The notes under the pieces are model-generated. The model was not told where the DNA came from and made no database searches. It worked only from the letters and a program-made list of their open reading frames with translations. This document shows, one piece after another, positions 7,441 through 17,239 of a stretch of DNA of 64,000 nt; the first letter of the stretch is position 1; each line of letters begins with the position of its first letter. The DNA is from CADEDH01 sp047974625 (lineage in GTDB: Bacteria > Actinomycetota > Acidimicrobiia > Acidimicrobiales > SZUA-35). The translations under genes were made by a program, and so were the position numbers. The stretch covers positions 69,059 to 133,058 of the forward strand of contig JBKECK010000114.1 in the NCBI GenBank assembly GCA_047974625.1. Direction: 5' to 3'.

Positions 7441-8994
7441 TCAGTCCGCCTCGACGGTGGCGGCCTTCGCCGCCTCGACGGGCGCATCGTCCGACGGGGC
7501 CGGCGCCTCGACCGGAGGGGTGGTGCCCTCGGCGTAAGCCGGGACCGCCGCCTCGGGGAACGCGTCGGCCGGGAGTGCCGCGTCCGGTGCCGGGGCCAGC
7601 TCAGGTGCGGGCCCGGAGTCCGGTGTGGCCTCGGAGGCCGGCTCAGGTGCCGGGGCAGGGCCCGGTGGGGTTTCGGGTGCGTCGGCCGGCGCCGACGGGG
7701 ACGCTGTGGAGTCGGCGGGGGCGTGACCGTTCGGGGTGCCGCCGGGGACCGACTCGGACTGGCCGCGGGCCTTGCCGCCGCCTCGGTTCCCGTCCTGACG
7801 GCGGCCGCGATCGCCGCCGCTGCTTCCACCACGCCGGTCGCGGGGCCGGCGGCGCCGGGCCGAACGGGGCACGGTGGCCGGATCGATCCCGAACAGGGCG
7901 GCGATGGCGGGCACCCGGTCGGACAGGCGCTTGACCGCGTCGATCAGCTCGGGCCGGGGATCGGCCGGCACGGCGGCCGGCGTGACCGCCCCCCGGACCG
8001 GGGAGAACGCCAAGGCGTCGAGGACGGTGGCCCACCGGTCCTGGCCGACGTCGGCCCCTAGGGCCTCCGAGGCCTGGCCGGCGAGGGTGGACGCGAGCTC
8101 GGCCGGCAGGGGCGCACCGGCCTTGACGGGGCGCGAACTCAGGCGCAGGGCCCGGACGACCCGGCCCGACGCCACGGCGGCCTCGAGATCCTCCAGCCAC
8201 TGGTTGTGGTCGGTCTCGACCCTCTGGTCCAGCCGTTCCCGGAGCTGTTCGGCCAGTTCCCGGCTCTGCTGGTCCCGGGCGATGTCGTTGCCGGCCACCA
8301 CCACGGAACGGAGATCGCGCAGATCGAGCTCGTCGGCATCGGCCAGGGCGGCCTCGGCCCGGTCCAGCCATTCGGCCAGGCGGGCCTTCTGCAGGTTCTT
8401 CTCGGCGATGGCCAGGATCGGGGCCGCGTCGACCGGCGGTTTACCGGCCTCGGTGGCCTCGGTGTTCTGCTTGTCGATGGCCGCCCGGACGCCGGGCATC
8501 CCTTCGGCTATGACCTGCTCGACGATGGGCCGGTACTCCTCGCCCACCTCGGCCAGGAGGGCCTCGCGGTTGACCCGCTTGGGCCGTAGCCGTTTCGGCT
8601 TGGGCCGCTGCGGAACCTCGGGCGGTGGATCGTGCCGCCCGCTCCGTTCACCGCGGCGACCACCCCGGTTCCCGCCCTCGCGTCGACCACCGCCACGGCG
8701 GCCACCACGGCCGGACCGTTGGGTGGTGACGAGCTCGTCGTCCCGCACGGGGCGGGACTTGAGCTCGAGCAGATCGGTACGTTCCTTCTTCTTCTTGGGA
8801 GCGAACACCTCGGTGATCTCGATCCCGTCGACATGGAACTCGGCGTCGGCCTTCACCACGTCACCCACTTGGGCACCGTCGTAGAGCAGCTCTGCCGGTA
8901 CCTCTCCCTTGGGTTGACGGGCGCCGGCCATCCGCCAGGTCCACGACCCGGTGTCTCGAGCGCTGGTCAGCTCCACTTCGATCCTGCGACCCAT
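7441..8994 (-). CDS. Large RGG-rich conserved actinobacterial protein, possible RNA-binding
   Basis: This 517-residue protein starts at ATG 8994. The N-terminal 70 residues (MGRRIEVELTSARDTGSWTW..., then GAQVGDVVKADAEF) look like a small beta-barrel of the S1/TRAM/OB kind, which is inference. An Arg/Gly-rich stretch follows at about 93-120 (GRGGRRGGGRREGGNRGG). A long helical region (about 135-385) comes next, then a second basic stretch and an Ala/Pro/Glu disordered tail. RGG tracts plus an OB-like start suggest nucleic-acid binding, for example rRNA processing. No enzyme motif is present, and I do not recognise a named family. Confidence 0.6.
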   Translation of the reverse strand: MGRRIEVELTSARDTGSWTWRMAGARQPKGEVPAELLYDGAQVGDVVKADAEFHVDGIEITEVFAPKKKKERTDLLELKSRPVRDDELVTTQRSGRGGRRGGGRREGGNRGGRRGERSGRHDPPPEVPQRPKPKRLRPKRVNREALLAEVGEEYRPIVEQVIAEGMPGVRAAIDKQNTEATEAGKPPVDAAPILAIAEKNLQKARLAEWLDRAEAALADADELDLRDLRSVVVAGNDIARDQQSRELAEQLRERLDQRVETDHNQWLEDLEAAVASGRVVRALRLSSRPVKAGAPLPAELASTLAGQASEALGADVGQDRWATVLDALAFSPVRGAVTPAAVPADPRPELIDAVKRLSDRVPAIAALFGIDPATVPRSARRRRPRDRRGGSSGGDRGRRQDGNRGGGKARGQSESVPGGTPNGHAPADSTASPSAPADAPETPPGPAPAPEPASEATPDSGPAPELAPAPDAALPADAFPEAAVPAYAEGTTPPVEAPAPSDDAPVEAAKAATVEAD

Positions 8995-9109
8995 ACGGAC
9001 ACGTACCCTACCGGGCTCTGGTCAGGCAGCAGGCGTGTCGCGGGTGCTGGTACGAAAATCCGGCCCGGAGCGGGTCAGGAACCGGCGATTTTCCGGGTCG
9101 ATCGGGCGG

Positions 9110-10090
9110 TCAGGGGGTGTCGGGGGCCAGTTCGAGGGCTTCCAGACTGCGGTAAACGTCGTTGGCCCGGGCCGCGGCGCGCACCTCCCGGGCGGTGGCG
9201 TCGATGTACCGCTGGGTGGTGGCCAGGGATTCGTGGCCCAGCAGCCGTTGCAGCTCGACCCCGCTGGCCCCGTTGCGGGCCAGGCTGGTGGCGAAGGTGT
9301 GGCGCAGGGCGTGCACCAGGGCGCCTCTCGGCACATGGCTGCGGATCCCGGCCTCCCGGTACAACTGCTCGACCAGGTACTGGAGGCCGCCTCGACGCAT
9401 CGGCCGGCCCGAGGTGTCGACGAACAGGGCGTCGTCGGTGCGGAGTCGGCCGGGAAAGCGGCGCAGCCGGCTCTCCAGGTAGTCGACCAGGATCGATTCG
9501 AGCTCCGGTTCGAGGGGGGCCGTCCGCTCCTTGTTGCCCTTGCCCCGGACCCCGATGACCCGGTCACCGGGCTGCCCGTCGATCGATCCGATCCGCAGCT
9601 CCAACAGTTCGGCCAGACGCAGCCCGCAAGCTAGCAGGGTGGTGACCACGGCCAGGTCCCGTTCCGGCCACGGTTTCCGGGCCCGGACCCGGCCGGTGGC
9701 GGCCACCCGCAACAGGCGCTCCACCGAGTCGTCGCCGGTGATCGCCTTGGGCCGGCCCCGGGGCACCCGGGGCTTGTCGATCGCCGCCATCGGGTTACCG
9801 GCCACCACCCGTTCCGCCACCAGGAACCCGAAGAGCTGGTTCCAGGTCGACCAGGTGCGGGCCACGGTGGCCGCCGACTGGTGCGACACCGCGGCGAAGG
9901 CCCGGCGCAGGGTCTGCACGTCGAGCTGGTCGACGGTCAGGTCGGGCCGGGGGGTGCCGGTGACCTCGCTGAAGGCGCCGGCGACGGCGTCGAGGTCCCG
10001 CCGGTAGGCGGCGAGGGTGTGGGCGGAGTGCTTCTTCGGCATACGGGCCACGAAGAACTCTTCGATGGCCTCGTCGAGGCGGACGATCAT
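9110..10090 (-). CDS. xerC: Tyrosine recombinase XerC/XerD family
   Basis: The 326-residue site-specific recombinase has an N-terminal SAM-like core-binding domain (about 5-95) and a C-terminal catalytic domain. All expected catalytic residues are visible: Arg158 in ACGLRLAELLEL, Lys184 in RGKGNKERT, His260-x-x-Arg263 in HALRHTFATS, His286 in LLGHESLATT and Tyr295 in TQRYID. Length and the lack of phage or integron neighbours fit a chromosomal Xer protein that resolves replicon dimers. XerC versus XerD cannot be decided from the sequence alone. Start ATG 10090. Confidence 0.85.
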   Translation of the reverse strand: MIVRLDEAIEEFFVARMPKKHSAHTLAAYRRDLDAVAGAFSEVTGTPRPDLTVDQLDVQTLRRAFAAVSHQSAATVARTWSTWNQLFGFLVAERVVAGNPMAAIDKPRVPRGRPKAITGDDSVERLLRVAATGRVRARKPWPERDLAVVTTLLACGLRLAELLELRIGSIDGQPGDRVIGVRGKGNKERTAPLEPELESILVDYLESRLRRFPGRLRTDDALFVDTSGRPMRRGGLQYLVEQLYREAGIRSHVPRGALVHALRHTFATSLARNGASGVELQRLLGHESLATTQRYIDATAREVRAAARANDVYRSLEALELAPDTP

Positions 10091-10128
10091 CGCCCCACGA
10101 GCGTAGTCCCGGCGCCGACGGGACGGGG

Positions 10129-10830
10129 CTACCCGGTGAACGCCGCCCGCACCTGCTCGGCCGTCATCTCGATGAAGACCCCGGTGGCGGTGGCCACGGT
10201 GATCCCGCCAGCCACGGCCTCCGCCTCCATCTCGTGGACCCGGTCCCTCGAGGCGGCGATCCGGGCCGTGAACACCACCGCGGCACCGAGCGGGGCCGGG
10301 GCCGAGTAGCGCACCGCCAGGTGGCCGGTGAACGCCGACGGCAGGCCCCGGACCCGGAACACCGATCCCATCACCTCGTCGAACACCGCGGCCACCGCGC
10401 CCCCGTGGGCCCGTCCGGGTGGGCCTTCGAAGGCGGCGTCGAACACGACCTCGGCCTCCGCCTCGTCACCGCGACGGCGGTACACCGTGCCCGCGGTGAG
10501 AGGGCTGAGCTGGCCCCCGACGAAGGAGACGGGGTCGAACACGACGACGGACCCGTCCGGTGGAGGACCCGGCCACGACCCGGTGTCCAGGAAGGTCATG
10601 GACCGTTGCATGGCCGGAGGGCTGCGGAACAGGTCGTTCTTGGTCCGGCTCGGGTGGGCCGAGATCCGGGCGGTGACGGCGTCGAGCTCGGCGGCCACCG
10701 TTTCCAGGTCGGCTCGGTCCAGATCGTGGCGGAGGAGAGCGGAAAGCAGGCGGCGGGCCGCGGCCGCGGCCGCCCGATCCCCAGCCAGCAGATCGGGGAG
10801 CGGGTCGTCCGGGGCCGCGTCGGCCTTCAC
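10129..10830 (-). CDS. Hotdog-fold thioesterase (PaaI/acyl-CoA thioesterase-like)
   Basis: The 233-residue protein begins at GTG 10830, overlapping the upstream CoA-transferase stop by 4 bp. The C-terminal half is a hotdog domain: GPPGRAHGGAVAAVFDEVMG is the helix with the usual HGG-x-x-A pattern. The following strands end in MTAEQVRAAF. The N-terminal 80 residues are helical. It probably hydrolyses an acyl-CoA made or exchanged by the ligase and CoA-transferases of the same operon. The specific substrate is unknown. Confidence 0.8.
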   Translation of the reverse strand: MKADAAPDDPLPDLLAGDRAAAAAARRLLSALLRHDLDRADLETVAAELDAVTARISAHPSRTKNDLFRSPPAMQRSMTFLDTGSWPGPPPDGSVVVFDPVSFVGGQLSPLTAGTVYRRRGDEAEAEVVFDAAFEGPPGRAHGGAVAAVFDEVMGSVFRVRGLPSAFTGHLAVRYSAPAPLGAAVVFTARIAASRDRVHEMEAEAVAGGITVATATGVFIEMTAEQVRAAFTG

Positions 10831-13313
10831 AACGGGGAGCCGTCCGGCCCCAGGTAGTCGGCGGAGAAATGGCCGGCGTCGGCCATGGCCTGCATCTCGT
10901 CGTCGTCGAGACCAGCCACCTCGCGCCACACCGCCTCGTTGTCGCCGCCGAGGACGGGAAGGGGGTCCCACCGGAGGTCGGGCCCGTCCCAGCGCCACAG
11001 GTGGGTCGGGGTCGGGTACTGGCCGGTCTCGGCGTTGCCGTTGTCGCGGAACAGGCCCCGGGACCCGAGGTGTGGGTCGGCCAGGGCCTCCAGCTCGTGC
11101 AGGACCGGGCCGGACGGCACCCCTTCGGCCTGGCAGGCGTGGAACACCTTGTCCGGGGTGAGGGTCGAGGTCCACCCCCCAATGAGGTCGTCCAGCTCGT
11201 CGTGGTGCTCACGACGCCCGGCCGGGGTGGCGAACCGGGGGTCGGCGGCCCAGTCGGGGGAGCCGGCCGCCCGGCCCAGCCCGGCCCATTGGTCGTCGTC
11301 GCCGACCGAGATCACCACCCAGGCGTCGTCGCCCTGACAGGGGTAGCAGCCCTGGGGGGCCCGGGTCCGGTGACGGTTGCCCAGCCGTTGGTGCTCGATC
11401 CCCGTCCAGTCGGCCTCGATGAGCAGCTCACCGATGTGGTTCATCATGTTCTCGGACTGGGCCAGTTCCACCAGCTCACCGACCCCGGTGCGGTCCCGCC
11501 GCCTCAGGGCCATCATGGCGGCCAGGGCGCCCCCGGTTCCAGACGCCGCGTCCATGTGGAACACCGGTTCGTTGTCGGTTAGGTCGGCGTCGAGGTAGCC
11601 GCGCAGGACCCCGAGGCCGCACAGGGCCTCGAAGTTGACCCCGAACCCGAGATAGTTCCGGTAGGGGCCGTCGAGACCCACCGAGGGCATGCGCACCAGG
11701 ATCGTCCGGGGGTTCCGGGCGTGGATCTCCTCCCAGCCGATCCCCAGCTTGTCGAGCAGGTCGACCGAGTTGTTCTCCACGATCAGGTCGGCCTGGTCGA
11801 CCAGGCGCATGAACATCTCGCGACCTAGGTCGGTTCTCATGTCCAGGGTCACGCTCCGCTTGTTGCGGGCGTGGGCGTTGAACAGGGCGATCCGGTTCCA
11901 GGGCCGGTCTCCGGGGTCCGCGTCCGGGAACCCGCCGAAGATCCCGCCGATCTCGGCCGCCATCTCCCTGGTCGGGCGGGGCAACACGCCCCGGGTCGCG
12001 GTGGGGAAGATGTACGGGTTGTCGATCCGGATCACGTCGGCGCCGAGGTCGCCGAGTACGCAGGTGGCGAACGGGCCCGCCCACACCACGGTCAGATCGA
12101 GGACCCGGACCCCGGCGAGGGGCAGCGAAGGGGCCGGGGCGGGGTCGGCAGCCGGGGTGTCCGCGGGGGCGGCGCCGGTGGCTGCGGTGCCCGGGCCGAA
12201 CTCGGCGGTGACCTCGTCGGTGTGCTGACCGAGCAAGGGGGCGGGCCGATGCAGCCGCCAGCCGTCCTCCATCCGCCACGGCGGCCCCGGTTGGCGGACC
12301 ACCCCGGCCGCGGGATGGTCGGTGGGCACGAAATAGCCCCGCGCCTCCAGGTGGGGGTCGGTGAGCAGGTCGACGGGCCGGTTCATCGCCGTGACCGGCC
12401 AACCTTCGGCCTGGGCTTCCTCCATCGCCGCCTGACGGGTACGGGTCAGGGTCCACATCATGAGCTGGGAGTCGGCGGTGTCGGGGAGATCCTCGTCCAG
12501 CAACCAGGCCGGGTTGGCGTACAGCTCGCTCATCACCTCGTCGTCGAGGACCCGGAGCATGCGGGGGATCCAGTTCATCAGGGTGGACACCTGGACGTGG
12601 CCGTCGCCGGCCGGCCGGCAACCCCCCGGAAACGGCGACACCGAGTAGCCGCCGGGGCGGGGCACGTTCTCCGAACGGTAGGCGCCGTACAACAGGAAGG
12701 TCATCCGCCGGTCGATCGAGGCGGCCTGGGTGTCCACATTGGCTAGGTCGATGTGGACACCGGCGCCGGTGGACTCGGCCACCATCACCGCGGCCAGGGC
12801 GGCCACCGCCCCCACGGAGCCGCACTGGTACTGGCCGATGTCGGCCCCCATCTTGATCGGCTCCCGGTCCGGGTCGCCGCTGGCCGACATTGGTCCCCCG
12901 ACCGCGATGTGGACGATCTCCTCGCCCCGGTAACCGGCGTAGGGGCCGGTCAGACCGAACGACGTGGCCGTCACCACCACCAGTTTCGGGTGGCGGCGGC
13001 GCAGCTCGGCTGGATCGGGCACGGGCTCGGACTGGATGACCACGTCGGCCCAGGCGAGCAGGCGTTCGGCCAGCTCCCCGTCGTGCGGGGCCACCACCGA
13101 CCGCTTGTTGGTGTTGAGGTGGAGGAACAGGGCGGAGCGTTCCTGGTCGGGGAGGGACTCGGGGAAGGGGCCCATCCGGCGGCTGAGGTCACCCTCCGGG
13201 GGTTCCAGCTTGATCACGTCGGCGCCGTAGTCGGCCAGCAGCTTGGCGGCGAACGGCCCGGGGATACCCTGGGCCAGTTCGAGTACCCGGAGCCCGTCCA
13301 ATGGTTGGGTCAC
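10827..13313 (-). CDS. Tandem-domain CaiB/BaiF family III CoA-transferase
   Basis: This 828-residue protein holds two consecutive family III CoA-transferase domains. The first starts LDGLRVLELAQGIPGPFAA with ADVIKLEPPEGD. The second begins near residue 395 with LAGVRVLDLTVVWAGPFA and ADVIRIDN. The catalytic Asp of formyl-CoA transferase-type enzymes appears replaced in both halves: GEEIVHIAVGG (Glu) and GVNFEALCGL (Asn). Active chemistry may therefore be altered or depend on other residues; this alignment is by eye. The gene lies downstream of a second tandem transferase and is coupled to a thioesterase. Start uncertain between ATG-like choices; 13313 gives MTQPLDGLRV. Confidence 0.85.
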   Translation of the reverse strand: MTQPLDGLRVLELAQGIPGPFAAKLLADYGADVIKLEPPEGDLSRRMGPFPESLPDQERSALFLHLNTNKRSVVAPHDGELAERLLAWADVVIQSEPVPDPAELRRRHPKLVVVTATSFGLTGPYAGYRGEEIVHIAVGGPMSASGDPDREPIKMGADIGQYQCGSVGAVAALAAVMVAESTGAGVHIDLANVDTQAASIDRRMTFLLYGAYRSENVPRPGGYSVSPFPGGCRPAGDGHVQVSTLMNWIPRMLRVLDDEVMSELYANPAWLLDEDLPDTADSQLMMWTLTRTRQAAMEEAQAEGWPVTAMNRPVDLLTDPHLEARGYFVPTDHPAAGVVRQPGPPWRMEDGWRLHRPAPLLGQHTDEVTAEFGPGTAATGAAPADTPAADPAPAPSLPLAGVRVLDLTVVWAGPFATCVLGDLGADVIRIDNPYIFPTATRGVLPRPTREMAAEIGGIFGGFPDADPGDRPWNRIALFNAHARNKRSVTLDMRTDLGREMFMRLVDQADLIVENNSVDLLDKLGIGWEEIHARNPRTILVRMPSVGLDGPYRNYLGFGVNFEALCGLGVLRGYLDADLTDNEPVFHMDAASGTGGALAAMMALRRRDRTGVGELVELAQSENMMNHIGELLIEADWTGIEHQRLGNRHRTRAPQGCYPCQGDDAWVVISVGDDDQWAGLGRAAGSPDWAADPRFATPAGRREHHDELDDLIGGWTSTLTPDKVFHACQAEGVPSGPVLHELEALADPHLGSRGLFRDNGNAETGQYPTPTHLWRWDGPDLRWDPLPVLGGDNEAVWREVAGLDDDEMQAMADAGHFSADYLGPDGSPL

Positions 13314-13346
13314 GTCGTTGATCCTCCAGGGTCGGTTTGGTAGTGG

Positions 13347-15524
13347 TTACGACGGATCATCGTGGCTGGGGTGAGCGGCAACCTCCAGCTCGGCTCGGAT
13401 CGCCCCGGCGTCGGCGTCGAGCTGGGGTGGGGCGGACGGGGCAGGACCGGCCCCTCCGATCAGCTGACCGAACACCACCAGGCGGCCGTACCCGGGGTCG
13501 TCGATGGTGGTGACCAGCCCGTTGGCCTCGGCCAGGGGACTGGCCGTCAGGCCGACCCGGCAGACCTCGACCGTATGGTCGCCATCGCGCCAGTGCCAAC
13601 CGTCGTCCGACCCGTTCGACCCAGGCCCGGTCCAGGTGTCGCCCTCCGGGCCGGGATTGTCGAAACCGCCGACCGCGGGGGCCGGCCGGCCCTCGTAGTC
13701 GGTGAACTCGGCCGCCTGGGCCACCACGGTGGACTCGATGAGCGAGGTCTGGACGAGCTGGCCCCGCCCGGTCCGGGCCCGGACGGTCAGGCCGAGGACG
13801 GCGCCGAAGGCCCCGATGATCGGGGTGACCACGTCGTGGACGGGGACTGTGAGGAACACCGGTTCGGGACCACCGTCGCCCAGGCCGCCCTGGGCGGCCA
13901 TGATGCCGCCGAGGGCCTGGACGAGGGGGTCGAAGGCCGGCCGGGACGCCATGGCCTCGTCGAGGCCGTAGCCGGGAGAGGAGAGGAACACCAGATCCGG
14001 GTTCACCGTACCCAGAGTGTCCCGATCGACGCCGAGCCGGGCGGCCACGCCGGGGCGGAAGTTCTCCACCACCACGTCGGCGGTAGCGGCCAGCTGGTGG
14101 AGCTCGGCCTGGCCCTCGGCGGTGGTGAGGTCGAGGGCGATGCTGCGCTTGCCCTGGTTCCAGGAAAGGAACAGCGGGCCGATGGCTCGGAACGGGTCCC
14201 CGGTGGGCGGCTCGACCTTGATCACCTCCGCCCCGAGCATGGCCAGGTGGCGGCTGACCACCGGGCCGGCGATGAACGAGGCCAGGTCGATCACCCGCAG
14301 CCCGGCCAGCGGCCCGGCACCGACCTCCGGCTCCAGGCCGGAGCCGTCGTTCCCGGCGGCGCCGTCTGGCCCCTGATCGGTCCTGGCCGGGTCGCGGCTG
14401 AGCCAATCGGCCAGGACCCCGTCGTGGTCGGCGTCGCGGACCGGGGCGGGTCGGATCGCCGGGGGCGGGGAGTCCTCCACGGTCACCGGCACCCCCATCA
14501 TGGTCACCGGGCCCCGTTCGGGGTCGTCCACCGTCACCAGCATCCGGTTAGCGGAGACGCTGGAGTGGCTCCGGAACTCCTCCCGGGTGAGCACTGGCTG
14601 GGCGGGTACGTCGGCGTCGGCCAGGACGGCTAGCCATTCGTCGCGGGGCCGGGTGGCGAACACCTCGTCGAGCACCGGGGTGAGCCGTTCGATGGCCTCG
14701 TCGGTCAACAGACCCCAGGGGGGATCGGCCAGGTCGGGGTCGTCGGCCAGGTCGGGCCGGCCGATCACCTCCAGCATCCGCTGGTAGAACCGGGCCGTGC
14801 CGCAGGCCAGGAACAGCCAGCGACCGTCGCCGGCCTGGACCAGGCGGTAGCAGGCCACCCGGCCCTTGGAACCGAGCAGGGCGTCGCTCGGGCGGACCTC
14901 GACCGGGGCGTCGGCGGGCCGGCTCTCCCCCAGTTGGAGGGCGGCCGCTCCCGCCACCCGACTCACCTCGTAGGTCGGGCCCGGGCTCCCGGGTCGGCCC
15001 CGACCTACGAGGCCGGCCGCCGCGGCCAGGGCGCCGAGCACTCCGGTGGCGTACTCGGCGATGGGGACCACGATCCGCACCGGGACCTCGGCGTAGGACT
15101 GCTGGTTCCAGGCGATCCCGGTGGCGGCGTGGAGGAGGCCGGTGGTGGCGGCCCGGCCGACCATCGGCCCCCGCTCGCCCCAAGGGGGCATGGTGACGAT
15201 CACCGCGTCGGGGTTGAGGGCCCGGAGGGCGTCGGCCCGTCCGGGCCGGTCCACCACGATCACGTCGGCCGCCGCCACCAGCCGGTCGCGGACGGTGTCG
15301 TCGACCGTGACCGATCGTTTGGAACGGTTCACGGTGGGGAACCCCGGGTCGACCCGGTAGGGGTCGCCGTCCGGGGATTCCACCTTTACCATGTCCGCGC
15401 CCTGGTCGGCCAGGAACATGGTGGTGTACGGGGCAGCCAAGCCTTCGGCCAGTTCCAGCACCCGCACGCCGGCGTAGACGCCGCCGGTGCCGTCGCCGCG
15501 GGAGTAGCCCCGGGTTCCGGTCAT
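13347..15524 (-). CDS. Tandem-domain CaiB/BaiF family III CoA-transferase
   Basis: The 725-residue protein again has two CoA-transferase domains. The N-terminal one (YAGVRVLELAEGLAAPYTT, ADMVKVESPDGD) is degenerate where the catalytic Asp should lie (ATTGLLHAATG). The C-terminal one (LAGLRVIDLASFIAGP, AEVIKVEPPTGD) keeps it in AFDPLVQALGG. This suggests one active and one structural or regulatory domain in a single chain, mimicking the interlocked dimer of the family. ATG 15524 shares one base with the ligase stop. The operon order is ligase, this gene, a second tandem transferase, thioesterase. Confidence 0.87.
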   Translation of the reverse strand: MTGTRGYSRGDGTGGVYAGVRVLELAEGLAAPYTTMFLADQGADMVKVESPDGDPYRVDPGFPTVNRSKRSVTVDDTVRDRLVAAADVIVVDRPGRADALRALNPDAVIVTMPPWGERGPMVGRAATTGLLHAATGIAWNQQSYAEVPVRIVVPIAEYATGVLGALAAAAGLVGRGRPGSPGPTYEVSRVAGAAALQLGESRPADAPVEVRPSDALLGSKGRVACYRLVQAGDGRWLFLACGTARFYQRMLEVIGRPDLADDPDLADPPWGLLTDEAIERLTPVLDEVFATRPRDEWLAVLADADVPAQPVLTREEFRSHSSVSANRMLVTVDDPERGPVTMMGVPVTVEDSPPPAIRPAPVRDADHDGVLADWLSRDPARTDQGPDGAAGNDGSGLEPEVGAGPLAGLRVIDLASFIAGPVVSRHLAMLGAEVIKVEPPTGDPFRAIGPLFLSWNQGKRSIALDLTTAEGQAELHQLAATADVVVENFRPGVAARLGVDRDTLGTVNPDLVFLSSPGYGLDEAMASRPAFDPLVQALGGIMAAQGGLGDGGPEPVFLTVPVHDVVTPIIGAFGAVLGLTVRARTGRGQLVQTSLIESTVVAQAAEFTDYEGRPAPAVGGFDNPGPEGDTWTGPGSNGSDDGWHWRDGDHTVEVCRVGLTASPLAEANGLVTTIDDPGYGRLVVFGQLIGGAGPAPSAPPQLDADAGAIRAELEVAAHPSHDDPS

Positions 15525-17056
15525 CAGAGGCCGAGCTCCTCCAGGACCGGGACCAGGTGGCGGCGCAGCAGCTTCCCGGTGGAGGTGCGGGGCAGCTCCT
15601 CGGTCACGTGGATGGCCTCGGGCCGCTTGAAGGAGGCCAGGTGGGCCCGGGCGTGCTGTTCGACCTCGTCGAGTGAGGTGTCCGGCTTGAGGACCACCGC
15701 GGCCACGATCCGCTCCCCCCAGCGTTCGTCGGCCAGGCCGACCACGGCCACGTCGACGACACCGGGGTGCTCGTGGATGACGGCCTCCACCTCCTCGGGG
15801 GCGACGTTCTCCCCGCCTCGGATGATCATGTCCCCCGACCGGCCGGAAAGGAACAGGTAGTTGTCGTCGTCGAGATAGCCGAGGTCGCCGGTGTGGACCC
15901 AGCCCTCGTCGTCGATGGTGACCCGGGTCTTCTCCTCCGAGCCCCAGTAGCCGTCCATCGACCGGTAGGTGCGGAGCTGCACCTCGCCCGGCTCACCCGG
16001 GCCGAGCACGTTGCCGCCGTCGTCGACGATCCTGACCTCGACGTCGTCGAGCACCTGGCCGACCGACCGCAGCCGGGCCAGCTTGGTGTCGTCGTCGAGC
16101 TGGTGGTCCTCGGGACTGAGCACGGCCACGGTGGATGTGGTCTCGGTCTGGCCGTAGGCCCCGGAGAACCCGACGGTGTCGGGGAACCGTTCGATGGCCC
16201 GGCGGATCACCGCGGGCGGCATCGGGGCAGCCCCGTAGGTGAGTGCCTCCAGGCTGGCGAGCTGCACATCGTCCAGTTCGGGGGCGTCCAGCAGGGCGGC
16301 CAGCATGGTGGGTACCAGGAAGGCGTGGGTGACCTGGTGCTCGTCCACCAGCTGCAGCCACTGTCCGGCCTCGAACTGGCGCATGACCACCGTGACCCGC
16401 CCGGCGTAGAGGGCGTTGAACAGGGAGGTGAGGCCGGCGATGTGATAAAGCGGGGCGCCCAGGATCATGCGGCCCAGGTCGGTGCCGTCGGCGGCGTCGT
16501 TGGCCCCCATGATGTAGCCGGTGATGGCGCCGTGGGTGAGCTTGACCCCCTTGGGCAACGAGGTGGTGCCCGAGGTGTAGAGCAGGGCGGCCAGATCGGC
16601 GTCGTCCACGTCGGCCACCAGTGGGTTGGGCTCCGCCGCGTCCCGCTTGGCCTCGTAGTCCTCGTCGAGGTAGATGACGGTCTCCAGCGAGGCCGGGCGG
16701 GACCGTTCGACCAGGTCCCGGTAGCGGGTCTCGGAGAACAGCACCTTGCTACCGGAGTCGGCGAGCAGATGGGCCACCTCCTCGTCGCCGGCCCGGTAGT
16801 TCATGGGCACCAGGGTGGCCCCCACGGAGGGCACGGCGAAGATGGCCTCCAGGGCCTGGATCGAGTTGGTGGCGAAGATCCCGACCCGGTCGCCGGGGCC
16901 GACACCGAGTTCGGTGAGGAGTCCGGCGGCGGCGGAGACCCCGTCGCGCAGCTCCGAGTAGGTGATGATCCGTCCTTCGCCGTCGGTGGCGTCGATGGCG
17001 ACGACCGCGTCAGGAACGATCATGGACGGTAGATCGAGCAGACTGGCCAGATTCAC
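15524..17056 (-). CDS. AMP-forming acyl-CoA synthetase (fatty-acid/aryl-CoA ligase family)
   Basis: This 510-residue ANL-superfamily ligase activates a carboxylic acid to its acyl-AMP and then acyl-CoA. Motifs in order are the P-loop-like LLYTSGTTSLPKGVKLTH, GAYGQTET, the hinge region YLFLSGRSGDMIIRGGENV, and the C-terminal catalytic lysine in ELPRTSTGKLLRR. GTG 17056 is preferred because AAGGGGGAAG lies just before it; GTG 17086 adds ten residues without a good ribosome site. As first gene of the operon it probably supplies the acyl-CoA handled by the CoA-transferases. The substrate is not predictable. Confidence 0.9.
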   Translation of the reverse strand: MNLASLLDLPSMIVPDAVVAIDATDGEGRIITYSELRDGVSAAAGLLTELGVGPGDRVGIFATNSIQALEAIFAVPSVGATLVPMNYRAGDEEVAHLLADSGSKVLFSETRYRDLVERSRPASLETVIYLDEDYEAKRDAAEPNPLVADVDDADLAALLYTSGTTSLPKGVKLTHGAITGYIMGANDAADGTDLGRMILGAPLYHIAGLTSLFNALYAGRVTVVMRQFEAGQWLQLVDEHQVTHAFLVPTMLAALLDAPELDDVQLASLEALTYGAAPMPPAVIRRAIERFPDTVGFSGAYGQTETTSTVAVLSPEDHQLDDDTKLARLRSVGQVLDDVEVRIVDDGGNVLGPGEPGEVQLRTYRSMDGYWGSEEKTRVTIDDEGWVHTGDLGYLDDDNYLFLSGRSGDMIIRGGENVAPEEVEAVIHEHPGVVDVAVVGLADERWGERIVAAVVLKPDTSLDEVEQHARAHLASFKRPEAIHVTEELPRTSTGKLLRRHLVPVLEELGL

Positions 17057-17239
17057 GTGGCTTCCCCCTTGGGCGACGATCGACACTCGGCATGCAGAGG
17101 CTAGACCCTCCGTGCCCTGGATACAGATTTGGCTGGAACCCAGCCGTGCGGCGACGATACGTCGAGAACAGTGCGACTTCCAGCGCCGCCGTGCCCGGTG
17201 GGCGAGCCGGTGCTGACCGATCCGATCCCAGGAGCCACG

